47,968 bases of DNA from a virus, in the IMG/VR virus record IMGVR_UViG_3300046532_004458, positions 1-47,968 of that record. One strand, written 5' to 3'. Both the position numbers and the translations under genes were made by a program. Positions within the stretch are counted from its first letter, which is position 1. Every line of letters starts with the position of its first letter. The notes under the pieces were generated by a model. That model was given only the letters and a program-made list of their open reading frames with translations. It searched no databases and was not told the origin of the DNA. Positions 46,559 to 47,968 of this stretch are shown here, piece by piece.

Positions 46559-46731
46559 TACCCATGAGTAGCGAAACCATCAGACAGTCGAATGATGCGG
46601 AAGCGTCTTGTTCCTGTAGCGTTAGCCTTGCGAGCTTCAAGCAATGCGTGAGCATGACGCTTGATTAGTGGAATGGTCTCGTTGACCCATCCAGATTTTG
46701 AGGCGAAAGGAATTGATTGTAGTATGAACAT
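46558..46731 (-). CDS. 57-residue protein, unknown
   Basis: ATG at 46731, stop overlapping the next ATG (TAATG). It contains IKRHAHALLEARKANATGTRRFRIIRL, a basic helix plus strand. It heads the three micro-genes and lies 30 bp after the acidic 101-residue gene. Confidence 0.55.
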   Translation of the reverse strand: MFILQSIPFASKSGWVNETIPLIKRHAHALLEARKANATGTRRFRIIRLSDGFATHG

Positions 46732-46761
46732 AATTTTGTGTTTTTTTTGGTTATAGCTTTC

Positions 46762-47067
46762 TCAGCATTCGATTGTGTCGAAGAGATCGGAGAATGCTTC
46801 GCTGACGCAAGACATATCGGTAGACTCTTCATCGTCTTCGTCAATGTCGTCCTTGTCTGACTCGACTGCATCGAGGGAAACAAATTCTTGCTCGATCTCA
46901 CGATCTGAAGCGTGTTGAGTGCCATGCTCAACAGTAAAATCTTCGGCGAGCTTTTGACCTAAGAGGTCAGCATTCAAGCTTGCAAACTTGTCAGAAACGG
47001 CGTTGCCGTTAGCGTTAGCCAAGGCGATTGCCTGAGCGATGTGGTTAAAGTCTTTCTTAATTATCAT
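46762..47067 (-). CDS. Acidic early protein, unknown
   Basis: A 101-residue protein with an amphipathic N-terminal helix (DFNHIAQAIALANANG) and a strongly acidic C-terminal half (DAVESDKDDIDEDDEESTD). Acidic phage proteins of this kind may mimic DNA or inhibit host nucleases, but this is only a possibility. The first gene of the leftward group; a promoter ends six bases before its ATG. Confidence 0.6.
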   Translation of the reverse strand: MIIKKDFNHIAQAIALANANGNAVSDKFASLNADLLGQKLAEDFTVEHGTQHASDREIEQEFVSLDAVESDKDDIDEDDEESTDMSCVSEAFSDLFDTIEC

Positions 47068-47073
47068 ACCTTC

Positions 47074-47101
47074 ATTATGACAGAATGCCTTTCAATTGCA
47101 A
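47074..47101 (-). promoter_or_regulatory. Leftward promoter TTGCAA-N16-CATAAT
   Basis: Minus strand TTGCAA (47101-47096), 16-nt spacer, CATAAT (47079-47074), six bases before the ATG at 47067. It shares the 13-mer TTCTGTCATAATG with the rightward promoter at 47550. Confidence 0.75.
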
Positions 47102-47129
47102 CGGTATTCGTATTCAGCTAACTTTCGCA

Positions 47130-47150
47130 GTCGTAAAGTGTTGATAATCA
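47130..47150 (+). repeat. 21-bp repeat, copy A
   Basis: GTCGTAAAGTGTTGATAATC plus A. Closest to the consensus GTCGYAAAGNGTTGATAATC-A. Confidence 0.7.
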
Positions 47151-47226
47151 ATCAAATAAAAAATAAAATAAAATCGACCCTCTGCGGAGCAAAAACGCCT
47201 AAAAAACAATTGTCGACTTTTTTTCT

Positions 47227-47247
47227 GTCGTAAACAGTTGGTAATCA
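47227..47247 (+). repeat. 21-bp repeat, copy B
   Basis: GTCGTAAACAGTTGGTAATC plus A; differs from copy A at three positions. Confidence 0.7.
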
Positions 47248-47321
47248 TTAGCTAACAACGATTTTCTTCGTGCAAAAAACGAATTGTTTCCCTAACCCCC
47301 TCAAGGTCAATAACTTAGGAC

Positions 47322-47363
47322 GAGGGGCGCTACGGCCCTCGCGTCGCAAAGCCTTGATAGCCA
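47322..47363 (+). repeat. Composite G/C hairpin plus 21-bp repeat, copy C
   Basis: GAGGGGCGCTACGGCCCTC hairpin (47322-47340) followed by GTCGCAAAGCCTTGATAGCC plus A (47343-47363). Same order as at 46293. Confidence 0.65.
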
Positions 47364-47393
47364 ATGAGATACAGTTTTTTAACGAAAAAAAAT

Positions 47394-47414
47394 GTCGTAA
47401 AGCGTTGAGATTCA
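47394..47414 (+). repeat. 21-bp repeat, copy D
   Basis: GTCGTAAAGCGTTGAGATTC plus A. Confidence 0.7.
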
Positions 47415-47501
47415 GCCGTTTCTGTAGAAAAAAAAGTCGAGATGAGATTTTCTTCAAAATTCCTCCGCAAATATCGAAAAATAATTACATTTTCTTCTTA
47501 C

Positions 47502-47522
47502 TGATAATCAACGACTTGCGAC
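47502..47522 (-). repeat. 21-bp repeat, copy E (inverted)
   Basis: Reverse strand GTCGCAAGTCGTTGATTATC plus A. Opposite in direction to copies A-D. Confidence 0.7.
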
Positions 47523-47549
47523 AATGATCTTCTCTTTTGAAAATAAAGT

Positions 47550-47577
47550 TTGCCATCTGTCGGTTTTCTGTCATAAT
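47550..47577 (+). promoter_or_regulatory. Rightward promoter TTGCCA-N16-CATAAT
   Basis: TTGCCA 47550-47555, 16-nt spacer, CATAAT 47572-47577; mirror of the leftward promoter with the same 13-mer (47566-47578). The leader to the ATG at 47617 is about 33 nt and contains TAGGAAAG. Confidence 0.75.
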
Positions 47578-47616
47578 GTACTTATAACACTTAGGAAAGA
47601 CTAAACAAAAAAAATT

Positions 47617-47841
47617 ATGAAAATAGAAATAAACGAAACAATCAAAGAACTCGAAAAAGGCATTGCCGAAATCAAAGGCATACTTAAAGATGCTTCCCTC
47701 AAACTTTCTCGGAATGTTGGAAATCATTCTCTCTCTGCTTCCGAAAAACAAGATCTTTGGAGCAAGTTGGAAAAGCTCGAAGATGAACTCAACGAGTTGC
47801 TTGTTGAGAATGGCGTAGAAGTCAACTCTTGGGATTGGTAG
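47617..47841 (+). CDS. Small helical protein, first rightward gene
   Basis: A 74-residue, mostly coiled-coil protein (IKELEKGIAEIKGILKDASLKL, KQDLWSKLEKLEDELNELLVENG), ending VNSWDW. No motif. It is the first gene after the rightward promoter and so probably early. Confidence 0.6.
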   Translation: MKIEINETIKELEKGIAEIKGILKDASLKLSRNVGNHSLSASEKQDLWSKLEKLEDELNELLVENGVEVNSWDW

Positions 47842-47866
47842 AACTTTAAAACTAAATAAAAATAAT

Positions 47867-47968
47867 ATGATAAACACAATTCTAAAATCTCTTTTCGATT
47901 CATTCCTTTGCCTTACCTTAACCCTCTCGCTTTCGATTGCTGGCTGGCTTATAGTTGATTACTGCACA
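47867..47968 (+). CDS. Small membrane protein, truncated by the window end
   Basis: ATG at 47867, open to the last base (34 codons seen). Residues 12-30 are hydrophobic (FLCLTLTLSLSIAGWLIV). Same direction as and 25 bp after the previous gene, so probably co-transcribed. Incomplete. Confidence 0.45.
   Translation, partial: MINTILKSLFDSFLCLTLTLSLSIAGWLIVDYCT

Larger units (their letters stand above)
47068..47616. other. 549-bp non-coding hub with repeats and divergent promoters
   Basis: No credible gene. It contains two matched divergent promoters at its ends and, between them, five copies of a 21-bp repeat (four on +, one on -), a GC hairpin and long A/T-rich tracts. The layout suits a replication origin or an early-control region. 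Open frames in it (for example 47270-47527) lack start signals and cross the repeats. Confidence 0.6.

Noticed and set aside
47130-47522. CRISPR array
   Set aside because: The 21-bp repeats are imperfect, irregularly spaced (31-96 bp) and one is inverted; no cas genes.
47270-47527. Open frame of 85 codons on the plus strand (and one overlapping on minus) in the right non-coding hub
   Set aside because: No ribosome site or promoter at its start, runs across three 21-bp repeats, and its composition (basic and Phe-rich) looks like translated A/T-rich DNA.
1-47968. tRNA or rRNA genes
   Set aside because: No cloverleaf with a GGTTCRA-type T-loop or rRNA-conserved stretch was found by eye on either strand; a covariance search would be needed to be certain.

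Overview
The window is most likely part of the genome of a large tailed bacteriophage. It carries a complete packaging and capsid operon: small-terminase-like protein, nuclease, large terminase, prohead protease/scaffold, decoration protein and HK97-type major capsid protein. It also carries a lysis group, a 1753-residue tail fibre, PhoH, a class I ribonucleotide reductase, a three-part DNA polymerase III and a ClpC-like unfoldase. Several proteins point to a host in the Planctomycetes-Verrucomicrobia-Chlamydiae (PVC) group, probably a marine verrucomicrobium: a DUF1549/DUF1553 protein, a DUF1501 protein, a Chlamydia-type (class Ic) NrdB, and two exported proteins with motifs I associate with Verrucomicrobia. 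The host call is inference. No tRNA, rRNA or CRISPR array was seen.

Layout. 1-14.4 kb (+): an accessory arm that begins with the last 39 codons of a FadB/FadJ-type enzyme and an acyl-CoA dehydrogenase (fatty-acid beta-oxidation). A long run of lipoproteins, membrane and exported proteins follows (2.2-8.6 kb), then DUF1549/1553, a phage-type protein, DUF1501, a fucosyltransferase-like protein and inorganic pyrophosphatase. 14.4-17.9 kb (-): nrdB and nrdA. 18.0-24.5 kb (+): degenerate PHP domain, DEDDh exonuclease, DnaE polymerase core, ClpC. 24.5-34.5 kb (-): virion genes downstream of a zinc-ribbon gene and a sigma-like gene. 34.5-38.8 kb: lysis and small genes on both strands. 38.8-45.1 kb (-): tail fibre and phoH. 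45.1-48.0 kb: many tiny genes, and a 549-bp non-coding hub with 21-bp repeats between two divergent promoters.

Transcription signals fall into two classes. The first is sigma70-like (TTGACA, 16-17 nt, TATAAT-like). These boxes lie before nrdA, nrdB, the replicase, the packaging operon and the small right-end genes, and the -10 box often ends only 5-8 nt before the ATG, implying leaderless mRNAs. The second is a -35-less motif, GTGTA, placed exactly 9-10 nt before the ATG of ten genes (virion, lysis, clpC, tail fibre and left-arm genes). The phage-encoded sigma-like protein at 33.4-34.2 kb is an obvious candidate reader. Because the left-arm genes share this second motif, the fatty-acid and envelope genes probably belong to the phage and are not flanking host DNA.

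Working together, RNR, pyrophosphatase and the split replicase would supply nucleotides and DNA. The beta-oxidation enzymes could supply acetyl-CoA and reducing power. The exported proteins would remodel or protect the envelope, and ClpC could recruit host ClpP. No portal, sheath, tail tube, tape measure or recognisable endolysin is in this window.
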